Assembly (NCBI GenBank): GCA_030044295.1
Contig: JASHWB010000356.1
Span: 1-15,300, forward strand
Source of the DNA: Candidatus Acidiferrales bacterium
GTDB lineage: Bacteria; Acidobacteriota; Terriglobia; Acidiferrales; UBA7541
DNA: 15,300 nucleotides
Direction of reading: 5' to 3'
The notes below the pieces were generated by a model. The model did no database searches, had not been told where the DNA came from, and saw only the letters and a program-made list of their open reading frames with translations. How positions within the stretch are numbered: position 1 is the first letter of the stretch; each line of letters begins with the position of its first letter. Shown here in pieces: positions 7,161 to 13,661 of this stretch. Position numbers and translations under genes: made by a program.

Positions 7161-7508
7161 CTACTGCTCTACGAAACTTCGCAGCCGCTCAAGAGCGTTG
7201 TCCCACTCGCGCGAGATCAATTCAAGATAGTGGCGTACCTCCTGGACGCGCTTTTCATTTAGCTGCCAGATGCGCTCGCGGCCATGCCGCGAGCTGTGGA
7301 GCAAGCCGCAATTCTGCATCATGCGCAAATGCTTCGTGATGGCCTGACGTGAGATCGCGAAATCAGCCGCGAGAGTCGTAATTGAAGCCGGCCCGCGGTC
7401 GCAAAGCCGCGAAACGAGCCCCAAACGGGTCGCGTCGCCGAGGGCCGCGAATACGTATGCCGGATCGCCTGCGTCGTGCCCGAAGCGTACGTTACGCCGC
7501 TTGTGCAA
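7161..7508 (-). CDS. ArsR-family winged-helix transcriptional regulator
   Basis: A 115-residue DNA-binding repressor of the ArsR/SmtB fold. ALGDATRLGLVSRL (21-34) is the signature first helix, the helix-turn-helix is about 43-68 with recognition helix SRQAITKHLRMM, and the wing is RHGRERIWQL (75-84). No metal-binding CxC is seen in the recognition helix, so this is the non-metal subgroup that is usually paired with SRPBCC proteins. TTG 7508 is the only reasonable start because no ATG or GTG follows before the conserved helix. The gene overlaps the end of the SRPBCC gene by 17 bp, indicating translational coupling. It probably binds the palindromes upstream of the pair and represses its own operon; the ligand is unknown. 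Confidence 0.9.
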   Translation of the reverse strand: MHKRRNVRFGHDAGDPAYVFAALGDATRLGLVSRLCDRGPASITTLAADFAISRQAITKHLRMMQNCGLLHSSRHGRERIWQLNEKRVQEVRHYLELISREWDNALERLRSFVEQ

Positions 7509-7980
7509 GGTATTTCTCGACCAATTTCAGAACTGCGGCCCAGCCCTGCTCGTTCGCGGTGAATGCCTTAGCGCGGCGAGCCAGCGGAACTGCATCGAAA
7601 CCCGATTCAGTCACGGTCAACAACACTCCATCCCTGACGTCTTCCAGTGTGAATTCGACTAGCGTTGTGGGCTCTCGCGAATAATCGACTCCCGATTCCA
7701 CCGCGTGGGGATGCCACCGAAACGAGAAAAGCCGCTCAGGTTCGATTTTGTCGATCGTAATTTCGAACGGCACGTCTTCAAATTGTCTCTGCGCCTTCGC
7801 GATCTCGGCATCTACCGCTGTGCCGACGATCCTTCCCCTCAGGTGCGCCCCGGGAGCAAAAGGCTCATTGAACTTTACCCCGAACCACGCTCCGAATTCA
7901 GCTGAGTCGGAAAGCGCCCGCCACACACGTGAGCGCGGCGCGCGCAACAGCACTTTCTTTTCGATCCGGTCTGTTTGCAC
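7492..7980 (-). CDS. SRPBCC (Aha1-like) family protein
   Basis: A 162-residue START-like/SRPBCC protein of the activator-of-Hsp90 (AHSA1) type, a fold with a deep hydrophobic ligand pocket. The N-terminus IEKKVLLRAPRSRVWRALSD is the classic first strand and helix. FGAWFGVKF (29-37), EPERLFSFRWHPH (about 80-92), TTLVEFTLED (about 104-114) and the C-terminal helix NEQGWAAVLKLVEKYL complete the fold. GTG 7980 is fixed by a consensus AGGAGG eight bases upstream. It is the first gene of the pair with the ArsR regulator; the usual order in such pairs is regulator first. The ligand or reaction is unknown. Confidence 0.88.
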   Translation of the reverse strand: MQTDRIEKKVLLRAPRSRVWRALSDSAEFGAWFGVKFNEPFAPGAHLRGRIVGTAVDAEIAKAQRQFEDVPFEITIDKIEPERLFSFRWHPHAVESGVDYSREPTTLVEFTLEDVRDGVLLTVTESGFDAVPLARRAKAFTANEQGWAAVLKLVEKYLAQAA

Positions 7981-7983
7981 TTT

Positions 7984-8043
7984 CGCAACCTCCTGGTTGC
8001 ATATTTTGCACGCCGTTGCCGTAAATGCAACCAGAAAGTTGCG
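7984..8043 (-). promoter_or_regulatory. paired palindromic operators over the SRPBCC-ArsR promoter
   Basis: Two 16-bp dyads, GCAACCTCCTGGTTGC (7985-8000) and GCAACCAGAAAGTTGC (8027-8042), share the pattern GCAAC-N6-GTTGC. Their centres are 42 bp apart, about four helical turns. With flanks they form 19-nt arms (7984-8002 and 8025-8043) matching at 17 of 19 positions in inverted orientation. On the minus strand TTGCAT (8030-8025) and CAAAAT (8008-8003), 16 bp apart, could be -35 and -10. One dyad then covers the -35 and the other covers the start region and the AGGAGG ribosome site (7994-7989). In RNA, the dyad at 7985-8000 could also fold over the ribosome site. Binding by the adjacent ArsR protein is inferred. 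Confidence 0.62.
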
Positions 8044-8110
8044 AATGGGCCCGTTTCACGCCGGGCGAAAATGCCTGTGCATCTCGTCGATCAGACGGGC
8101 GGCGCCAAAT

Positions 8111-8162
8111 TTGGTGCGGGCGCGGCCATACGCTATACTGGCGGGCACGCTAGGGGCGTGTC
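8111..8162 (+). promoter_or_regulatory. sigma-70-like promoter and start-site hairpin ahead of the flavoprotein gene
   Basis: TTGGTG (8111-8116) and TATACT (8134-8139; 5 of 6) are 17 bp apart and point toward the flavoprotein gene. A 7-bp hairpin (GGCACGC-TAGGG-GCGTGTC, one G-T pair, 8144-8162) sits at the expected transcript start, leaving a leader of about 170 nt before ATG 8318. I recognise no known riboswitch in that leader. Confidence 0.42.
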
Positions 8163-8317
8163 TGGATACCATCGCGCCGCGGCAAGTCTCCGGAGGCACG
8201 TGGGGTACGGAGGCGCAAGCCCAGCAGGATTCCTGATTCGCAGTGTTCCCGGTGTATATCGAGAGGGTATGCGTTCCGGCGCGCGAGTTCACGCTGAGGG
8301 ACAGCTTTCTGAACAAC

Positions 8318-9526
8318 ATGGAGCATGAGCAAGGCAGCCGGACGCGCGATTTGGATTTCGCGCCGCGCAATAAGCCCGGTGATGTTGCAGTCATCGGTGG
8401 ATCGGCCGCTGGACTGTACGCCGCAAACCTTCTGGCGCGCGGTGGCGCCCGCGTGCGCGTGCTGGAAAGCCTGGAAGCGCTCGAACCGGCCGAGCGTACG
8501 CTGATCGTCACGCACCGCATGCGCGACATGCTCGGCGTCGCCGCGGAACGCTGCATCCTTAATGAGATCCGCCGATTTGAACTTTTCACCGACGGACGCA
8601 GCGCGACGATTTCCCTGAAACATCCCGACCTGATTATCGAACGTCGTGCGCTCATCCAGAATCTCGCCCACGAGGCACAGCAGGCCGGTGCGAAAATCGA
8701 GCTGGGCCGCCGTTTTCAGGATCTGCACGCGAACGGCCGCGGCCTGCTGGTCGAGGTCGAGCGCAGCGCCGACGGCGCGCACGAGGAAGTTCGTGCGGAA
8801 ACCGTGATCGGCGGTGACGGCGCCGTGAGCCGCGTGGCGCGCGCCGCCGGGTGGGCGCCACTCGAAACCGCGCCGCTGATGCAGGCGATCGTTTCGCTGC
8901 CGAAGGATATGGCCGCGGATACCGTGCGCGTGTGGTTCATTCCGCAGGACACCCCTTACTTTTACTGGCTGATTCCCGAATCGCGAGATCGCGGGGCGCT
9001 GGGCGTGATCGGCGAAAGCGGTCCGCGAACGCGTCGGCGGCTGGAAGAGTTCATGGAAAAGCGCGGCTTCGAACCCCTCGCATTTCAGGGAGCGCGTGTT
9101 CCGGTTTATTCAAGCTGGATTCCGGTCCGTCGTCGGCTGGGACAAGGCTCGGTTTATTTGGTGGGCGATGCCGCCGCGCAAGTCAAGGTTTCCACGGTCG
9201 GCGGCACGGTCACTGGATTTCGTGGCGCTCTCGGTGTAGCGCAAGCAATTCTCAATGGCGGCAAGAGCCCGGAACTCGAAACGCTCCGGCGCGAGTTAAA
9301 TTTGCATCTGCTATTGCGCCGCTCTCTGCACCGCTTCGAACAATCCGATTACAGCCGGCTCGTCGATCTGCTCAATCATGGTGCCAAGCAGTCCCTTTCG
9401 GAATACTCGCGCGACGAAGCCTGGAAGCTCCTCTGGCGCGTCTGCCTGCGGCAGCCCCGTCTGGCGCTGCTCGGCCTCCGCGGCCTGCTAATGAGCAAAC
9501 GCGCCGCTGAATCTTCACGCGCTTGA
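8318..9526 (+). CDS. FAD-dependent oxidoreductase of the geranylgeranyl-reductase/PHBH type
   Basis: A flavoprotein that probably reduces or hydroxylates a lipid-like or aromatic substrate. The dinucleotide-binding motif is VIGGSAAGLYAA (25-36), followed by RVLES at the end of the second strand. The GD motif region is VIGGDGAVSRVAR (163-175), and the FAD-ribityl motif is VYLVGDAAAQVKVSTVGGT (279-297), matching the GDAA-x-x-x-P/S pattern of geranylgeranyl reductases. The C-terminal 80 residues are helical with many Leu and Arg, possibly membrane-apposed. ATG 8318 gives 402 residues; the frame is open back to GTG 8243 and no start has a well-spaced Shine-Dalgarno, so the start is uncertain. The next gene begins 7 bp after its stop, so they are likely co-transcribed. 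The substrate is unknown. Confidence 0.85.
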   Translation: MEHEQGSRTRDLDFAPRNKPGDVAVIGGSAAGLYAANLLARGGARVRVLESLEALEPAERTLIVTHRMRDMLGVAAERCILNEIRRFELFTDGRSATISLKHPDLIIERRALIQNLAHEAQQAGAKIELGRRFQDLHANGRGLLVEVERSADGAHEEVRAETVIGGDGAVSRVARAAGWAPLETAPLMQAIVSLPKDMAADTVRVWFIPQDTPYFYWLIPESRDRGALGVIGESGPRTRRRLEEFMEKRGFEPLAFQGARVPVYSSWIPVRRRLGQGSVYLVGDAAAQVKVSTVGGTVTGFRGALGVAQAILNGGKSPELETLRRELNLHLLLRRSLHRFEQSDYSRLVDLLNHGAKQSLSEYSRDEAWKLLWRVCLRQPRLALLGLRGLLMSKRAAESSRA

Positions 9527-9533
9527 ACGTCGC

Positions 9534-10178
9534 ATGGCCCGCCGAACCGCATTTCGCACGGCAACCGCTGGGATCATCGTGGTGCTGCTCGTTCTCGCAA
9601 TTTGGGCCTTTCGCGGCGCTGGGCGCTGGCTCGTGCGTGAAGACGCGCTCCGCCCGGCGGACGTGATCGTCGTCTTGAGCGGCTCGATGCCTGAGCGCGC
9701 CGAGGAAGCCGGCCGAATTTTCCACCTCGGCTACGCACACAAAATCTGGATCACTCGTCCTGCAAGTCCTTCGCAGGCGCTCGCCGCCATGGGCATTCAA
9801 TTCGTGAGCGAAGACGATTACGATCGCGAAGTGCTGATTCATGAAGGCGTGCCGGACTCGAAAATCGAAGTTCTGCCGGGCACAATCGTTGACACGGAGC
9901 AGGAAATCGACGAAATCGCCGGCGAGATGCGGCACGATAACCTGACGACCGCAATTATCGTCACTTCCCCGCCGCACACCCGGCGCGTGCGCTTACTCTG
10001 GCAGGACCTCGCTCCACGAAGTCTGCATGTTGTCGTTCGCGCCGCGTACGAAGATCCATTTGACGCGAACCACTGGTGGCGCAACACGCGTGACGCCCTT
10101 GCTGTTACGCGCGAGATGCTCGGTCTGCTGAACGCCTGGACTGGCCTTCCCGTCCGCCCTCACGCCGCTGCGCAATGA
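9534..10178 (+). CDS. DUF218 (YdcF/SanA/ElyC) family membrane protein
   Basis: A 214-residue inner-membrane protein with one N-terminal transmembrane helix (about 11-27) and an extracytoplasmic DUF218 domain (about 42-195). Family landmarks are PADVIVVLSGS (41-51), the helix RAEEAGRIFHLGYAHKIWIT (55-74), VDTEQEIDEI (119-128), IIVTSPPHTRRVRLLW (141-156) and the C-terminal NHWWRNTRDALAVTREML (179-196). Related proteins (SanA, ElyC, YdcF) are linked to envelope integrity and polysaccharide or lipid-carrier metabolism in enterobacteria; a precise reaction is not established. It follows the flavoprotein gene by 7 bp. No Shine-Dalgarno is apparent, so translation may depend on coupling. Confidence 0.88.
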   Translation: MARRTAFRTATAGIIVVLLVLAIWAFRGAGRWLVREDALRPADVIVVLSGSMPERAEEAGRIFHLGYAHKIWITRPASPSQALAAMGIQFVSEDDYDREVLIHEGVPDSKIEVLPGTIVDTEQEIDEIAGEMRHDNLTTAIIVTSPPHTRRVRLLWQDLAPRSLHVVVRAAYEDPFDANHWWRNTRDALAVTREMLGLLNAWTGLPVRPHAAAQ

Positions 10179-10308
10179 AACGCGCTTTCCGCATGTAAGC
10201 GCGCAGCATGGCTTTCGGCGCGCACAGGCTTCATCTGAACGATGAGCCGCTCGGGAACTGGTGGGTTTAGCAACGAGAGTATTGTCTTTCGCCCGACGGA
10301 GATCGCTG

Positions 10309-11196
10309 TCAGTGCTTCCCAACTGGAATCGCGCCCGATTCCCAGATGTGCCAGCGCTCCCATTCCGCTTTCTTGCCCAAATCGCGCAGACGCAGCTCCC
10401 AATCGATGCCGAGCCTCTGGTCTGACGCCGAGTAGAACGCGTGCCAGTAGCTCGCGCTGTTCAGTCTCCGCGGCTCTGCGCCGGCGTGGCCATTTCCCTC
10501 GGATTCTTCTTCTTTCGCGAACTCCGGATCGTTTCCGCGAAATTCCTCGAGTTGCGCCGCGTCGAGCGGCAAACGCAGCAGCACTGTCGTCTCATGGCCG
10601 TGCGGCGGACTCGAGTGGCCGTTGCCGTTCGCTTCGGGCTCGGCCGCAATTTGAGCCACGCGCAGTTCAAGCACGTCCCCGCGAAGCAGCAATTCGAGCG
10701 ATGGAGGGCGCAGTCCCACGGCCGCCGGCCGCGCCAGCGCCAATTCCCAGAGCGATAACGCATCATCCCCTGCTGCATTCGGATAGTAGTCGAGCGTACG
10801 CGTCTGCAGATCGGCGGATTTCCGCGCTGGAAGAATTTCGGAGACCGTCGCGACGGTGTGGCTGCGCCAGCGCTCCAGCTTTACCGACGCGAGAAAGCTT
10901 CCGTAGTCGTGAACGTATTTGCGGTCTTCTTCCGTCGCGCGCACGGCGTCGCGCCAGAATCTCTCGCCCAGCCGCATGGTGAACGTGAACACCTGTTCGA
11001 GCGGCACCGGCGCGGCATCGCCCAGACGGCGCCGCAGCTCCGGATCAGCCATGTCCTCCAGATTCCGGACACGTTGCGTGAGCTGCCAGATAGCATGCGA
11101 TTGCTTCCGCAGCAAACGATGCCAGTGCTGAGCCAGCACGAAAAATACGAACACAACGATTACGGTCCCGCCCAGCGCCGGCCAAAGACTATCCAT
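10309..11196 (-). CDS. membrane-anchored protein of unknown function
   Basis: A 295-residue protein I do not recognise. ATG 11196 is preceded by GGAGG nine bases upstream and directly begins a single transmembrane helix (about 8-25: ALGGTVIVVFVFFVLAQ). A basic helix and likely coiled-coil segment follows (HRLLRKQSHAIWQLTQRVRNLED, about 26-48). The large soluble part contains LERWRSHTVATVSEILPARK, LDYYPNAAGDDALSLWELAL and a His/Gly/Asn-rich linker near GNGHSSPPHGHE, and ends in aromatic-rich sequence (WERWHIWES). The topology suggests an inner-membrane protein with a cytoplasmic C-terminal domain. It is divergent from the LssY_C-type gene (start-to-start about 157 bp) and convergent with the DUF218 gene. 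No enzymatic motif is seen. Confidence 0.75.
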   Translation of the reverse strand: MDSLWPALGGTVIVVFVFFVLAQHWHRLLRKQSHAIWQLTQRVRNLEDMADPELRRRLGDAAPVPLEQVFTFTMRLGERFWRDAVRATEEDRKYVHDYGSFLASVKLERWRSHTVATVSEILPARKSADLQTRTLDYYPNAAGDDALSLWELALARPAAVGLRPPSLELLLRGDVLELRVAQIAAEPEANGNGHSSPPHGHETTVLLRLPLDAAQLEEFRGNDPEFAKEEESEGNGHAGAEPRRLNSASYWHAFYSASDQRLGIDWELRLRDLGKKAEWERWHIWESGAIPVGKH

Positions 11197-11352
11197 CCGG
11201 TGCGACCTCCAGGACACTGAGTTGAGAAGAAGCCCCTCGAATGGCCGCGATTCTACTACCAATCGGAGTCCGCGGATATTGCAGCCGTTGCGTCCGGCTT
11301 GCGCGCCAAGCTATCATCTCTGCGCGGTTCATCTCGCTTTCGCGGCCGCGCC

Positions 11353-12615
11353 ATGAAAACTCCTGCATCGCAGCGCTCGAGGTTCCCCATTGTGCTCGTG
11401 TTGTTCTGTGCGGCATTCCTTTGCGCGCCGCGCGTGCTCGCCCAGACCGCCGCTTCTACCGCTGCGCAATCCAGCACGCAGGCACCTGCCTCGATAGCCC
11501 CTGCCCCCGCGCAGACCGCCGCGCCCGCGTCCGACGCCAAATCCTACGAATTCGATCTCGCCGCCACGAAGCAATGGGTCGACACCGGACTCGATCTTCG
11601 CGCCGGAGAAAAGCTCCACGTCACGGCGACCGGCTCGATCACCTATCCCGCCGGTAATTCCTCGAAATCCAAGCCCCGGACTTTCGGTCCAGACGGCTTA
11701 ACCCGCGGCTGGGCCGATCTGATCCATCAATACGCGGTTTCCGACGCTGGCCACGGCGCGCTGATCGGCCGATTGGGTTCCGGTGACGCCGCCCAGCCGC
11801 TATTGCTCGGTGCGGACAAGCAGTACGAAGCTCCTGTCGCGGGCCGCCTGTTCATCGGGATCAATCAGAGCAACAAAGACGCCTCGGACGCGCAAGGAAC
11901 TTTCCACGTTACCATCCAGGTGCTCGATCCCGGATTGACCGGCACCGCTGCGGCGCTTGCGGGTGGTCCTGGCGACGCACCGGTCGCTGGAATCACTTCC
12001 GATCTGCTTCAGAAAATTCCTCGCCGTGTTTCCGATCCGCAAGGCAATCCCGGCGACATGGTCAACGTCCTGATCGTGGGATCGCAAGACGAACTTGTGC
12101 AGGCGTTCACCGCTGCTGGCTGGGTTCACGTGGATAGCTCAGTGCAGAATACGGTTCTCGCCGGCTTCGTGGATTCGATCCAGAAAAAAGACTATCTGAC
12201 CATGCCGATGAGCATCCTGTATCTCTTCGGCCGGCCGCAGGATTACGGATTCGCGCACGCGGAGCCGGTGAAAGTCGTGATGTCGCGCAATCACCTGCGC
12301 GTTTGGAAATCGCCGTACCAAGTGAAGGGGCGCCAGCTTTGGTGCGTGGCTGCCACGCATGATATCGGCTTCGAACGCGACCAGCGCAACAACGGCGTCA
12401 CCCACAAAATCGATCCGGCCATCGACGGCGAGCGCGAGTTCGTCAACGACACGCTTTCTGGCACGGGCCTTGTGATCGCGCGCGACCACGTCACGCCCAA
12501 AAACGCGCTCACCGAAGCGAAGACGGCCACCGGCGGCAGCTTTCACTCCGATGGACGACTCGTCGTGCTTATACTCAAGCCCGCAACGTCCGCGTCTTCA
12601 TCCGTAAACCAATAG
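11353..12615 (+). CDS. secreted protein with PA-IL-like and LssY C-terminal domains
   Basis: A 420-residue exported protein. The signal peptide is 1-30 (hydrophobic 12-24, VLA|Q), followed by an Ala/Pro/Thr/Gln-rich linker to about 61. A beta-sandwich at about 63-192 resembles the galactose lectin PA-IL (FDLAATKQWVDTGLDLRAGE, HGALIGRLG, APVAGRLFIGINQS). Residues about 233-410 match the LssY_C domain: VNVLIVGSQDELVQAFTAAGW (237-257), YLFGRPQD (290-297), RNHLRVW (312-318), AATHDIGF (333-340) and THKIDPAIDGEREF (350-363). Conserved His, Asp and Arg residues suggest binding or catalysis, but no activity is established. LssY was named in the Legionella type I secretion locus; here there is no such locus. 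ATG 11353 was chosen for the signal peptide, although the frame opens at 11299. It probably acts at the cell surface on glycans. Confidence 0.82.
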   Translation: MKTPASQRSRFPIVLVLFCAAFLCAPRVLAQTAASTAAQSSTQAPASIAPAPAQTAAPASDAKSYEFDLAATKQWVDTGLDLRAGEKLHVTATGSITYPAGNSSKSKPRTFGPDGLTRGWADLIHQYAVSDAGHGALIGRLGSGDAAQPLLLGADKQYEAPVAGRLFIGINQSNKDASDAQGTFHVTIQVLDPGLTGTAAALAGGPGDAPVAGITSDLLQKIPRRVSDPQGNPGDMVNVLIVGSQDELVQAFTAAGWVHVDSSVQNTVLAGFVDSIQKKDYLTMPMSILYLFGRPQDYGFAHAEPVKVVMSRNHLRVWKSPYQVKGRQLWCVAATHDIGFERDQRNNGVTHKIDPAIDGEREFVNDTLSGTGLVIARDHVTPKNALTEAKTATGGSFHSDGRLVVLILKPATSASSSVNQ

Positions 12616-12679
12616 CTACCTCGCACGCGGCTCCAGCAATCAGGCACACAACGCGCCTCGTTCGCTCCAGGAGCTCAAC

Positions 12680-13147
12680 TCACTGCGAAGAACTCGCGCC
12701 GGTTACTTTCAGCCTGTAGATCGACGTGCCATCCGGGTACAGCACGTCTCGGAACTGCGTGCTCTGATCTTCGCCCGGCGGGATCGTCAGATTAATCGTG
12801 CCGTGGTTCACGCTCAGCACATTCTGACTTGCGCCCAGGTAGGTCGTCTCATAGCCGATGTTGCTGTACGTATACGTCGGCGAGTCATTCTTGATGTCCA
12901 CCAACCACTCGGCCGTCGTGCCGCTGTCGTCCTTTTGCATCGTCACGCTCACCACGCGTAAATCCTTGGTCGGGTCAGCGCCCGGCGCGCCTGCCCCGCC
13001 CATCGATGCCGTAGACACCGGCGCGGTGCTTTTTGGCTTTCGGCTCACGTAATAAAACAGGCCGACCGCGATGACTACCACGATCGCTACGCCAATCCAT
13101 ACGCCCACTTTATTGTCTGGTACTTGTTCCTGCGGTGATTCGAACAT
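12680..13147 (-). CDS. small membrane-anchored protein of unknown function
   Basis: A 155-residue protein. ATG 13147 has GGAGG eight bases upstream, so it is preferred over the longer frame from 13168. A short cytoplasmic N-terminus is followed by one transmembrane helix (about 15-35: VGVWIGVAIVVVIAVGLFYYV), a Ser/Pro/Gly linker and a beta-rich extracytoplasmic domain (about 62-150). That domain contains DLRVVSVTMQKDD, AEWLVDIKNDSPTYTYSNI, ETTYLGASQNVL and TIPPGEDQSTQFRDVLYPDG. The pattern, a change of binding partner or modification term followed by a conventional beta-sandwich, resembles FxLYD/DUF2393-type domains but I cannot assign it firmly. It converges with the LssY_C-type gene. Confidence 0.72.
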   Translation of the reverse strand: MFESPQEQVPDNKVGVWIGVAIVVVIAVGLFYYVSRKPKSTAPVSTASMGGAGAPGADPTKDLRVVSVTMQKDDSGTTAEWLVDIKNDSPTYTYSNIGYETTYLGASQNVLSVNHGTINLTIPPGEDQSTQFRDVLYPDGTSIYRLKVTGASSSQ

Positions 13148-13338
13148 GGTCGTGCCCTCCCGTCGCATCCAGGGTCCTCAGCGCGCTGTTTGCCTGCCCT
13201 GCCGCAGGCGAGCGCTGGGTGGACGTTTCGCTGGTGCTGCCCCGCAAACGGGATTGCCGCCAAACTGTCGATCCCCGGATCGGTTCCAAGCTCCAGCATG
13301 TTCGCCGGGAGTCAGTAACCGAAGCGCACCGGCTTCTG

Positions 13339-13387
13339 CGCTGGGGTCGAAAGTCCGCATGTTTTGGCGGCACGCGGAGTCCCAGCG
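13339..13387 (-). other. two-part inverted repeat (possible RNA structure)
   Basis: CGCTGGG (13339-13345) pairs perfectly with CCCAGCG (13381-13387), and TCCGC (13354-13358) pairs with GCGGA (13374-13378) inside it. On the minus strand it starts two bases after the stop of the coding-like fragment. No T run follows on either strand, so it is not a classical terminator. Confidence 0.4.
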
Positions 13388-13388
13388 A

Positions 13389-13522
13389 TCAGCATTCCCT
13401 TGTCCCGGGCCGGGAAGTTAGCACGGCGCGCCTTGCCGGTTCAATGAATTCCTCGAACAGATCGCGCTCCGAATCGTTCGGCCCGTTGCCATGTCGCACA
13501 ATGTATACAACGCTCGCGCCAT
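13389..13522 (-). other. possible short or frameshifted gene fragment
   Basis: On the minus strand a consensus AGGAGG (13533-13528) stands five bases before ATG 13522. The frame from that ATG gives only 34 unremarkable residues (stop at 13418). The neighbouring frame reads VVYIVRHGNGPNDSERD followed by LFEEFIEPARRAVL, which looks coding-like, and stops at 13389. Adding one base at about 13511 would join Met-Ala-Arg-Ala to this stretch. VYIVRHG resembles the N-terminal motif of histidine phosphatases, but the rest of that fold is absent. It could be a small intact gene with a sequencing deletion, a remnant, or chance. Confidence 0.25.
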
Positions 13523-13560
13523 CTCGTCCTCCTCATCAGCCGGCGCCCGATTCCTTCCGC

Positions 13561-13588
13561 TTGACGCGCTACTCGCCCGGTGATAACA
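13561..13588 (+). promoter_or_regulatory. weak promoter candidate for the DoxX gene
   Basis: TTGACG (13561-13566; 5 of 6) is followed 16 bp later by ATAACA (13583-13588) or 15 bp later by GATAAC. The -10 match is mediocre, so confidence is low. Confidence 0.28.
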
Positions 13589-13661
13589 CCTCGTCAAAAT
13601 TGGCAGGCTTGCGAGCGGTCGTCGCTCTCAGGCCTTCGTTATTTTGCCCGCAGGAGGAACT

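Larger units (their letters stand above)
13148..13661. other. about 510-bp stretch without a convincing intact gene
   Basis: Between the divergent starts of the small membrane protein (minus) and the DoxX protein (plus) no intact convincing gene is visible. A plus-strand open frame through much of it is Arg/Ser-rich and has no domain, so I treat it as chance. The stretch holds a coding-like minus-strand fragment (13389-13522), a two-part hairpin (13339-13387), a small CCTGC/GCAGG hairpin (about 13189-13204) and a possible promoter for the DoxX gene. Confidence 0.5.

Noticed and set aside
8140..8317. Leader of about 170 nt before the flavoprotein gene as a riboswitch
   Set aside because: Apart from one 7-bp hairpin, no known riboswitch consensus was recognised.
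13321..13400. GAAAGTCCGC resembling the conserved GGAAAGTCCG of RNase P RNA
   Set aside because: No matching P4 partner, ACAGAA element or surrounding helices on either strand.
13430..13460. GGTTCAATGAATTCC resembling a tRNA T-loop
   Set aside because: No acceptor, D or anticodon stems could be placed around it.
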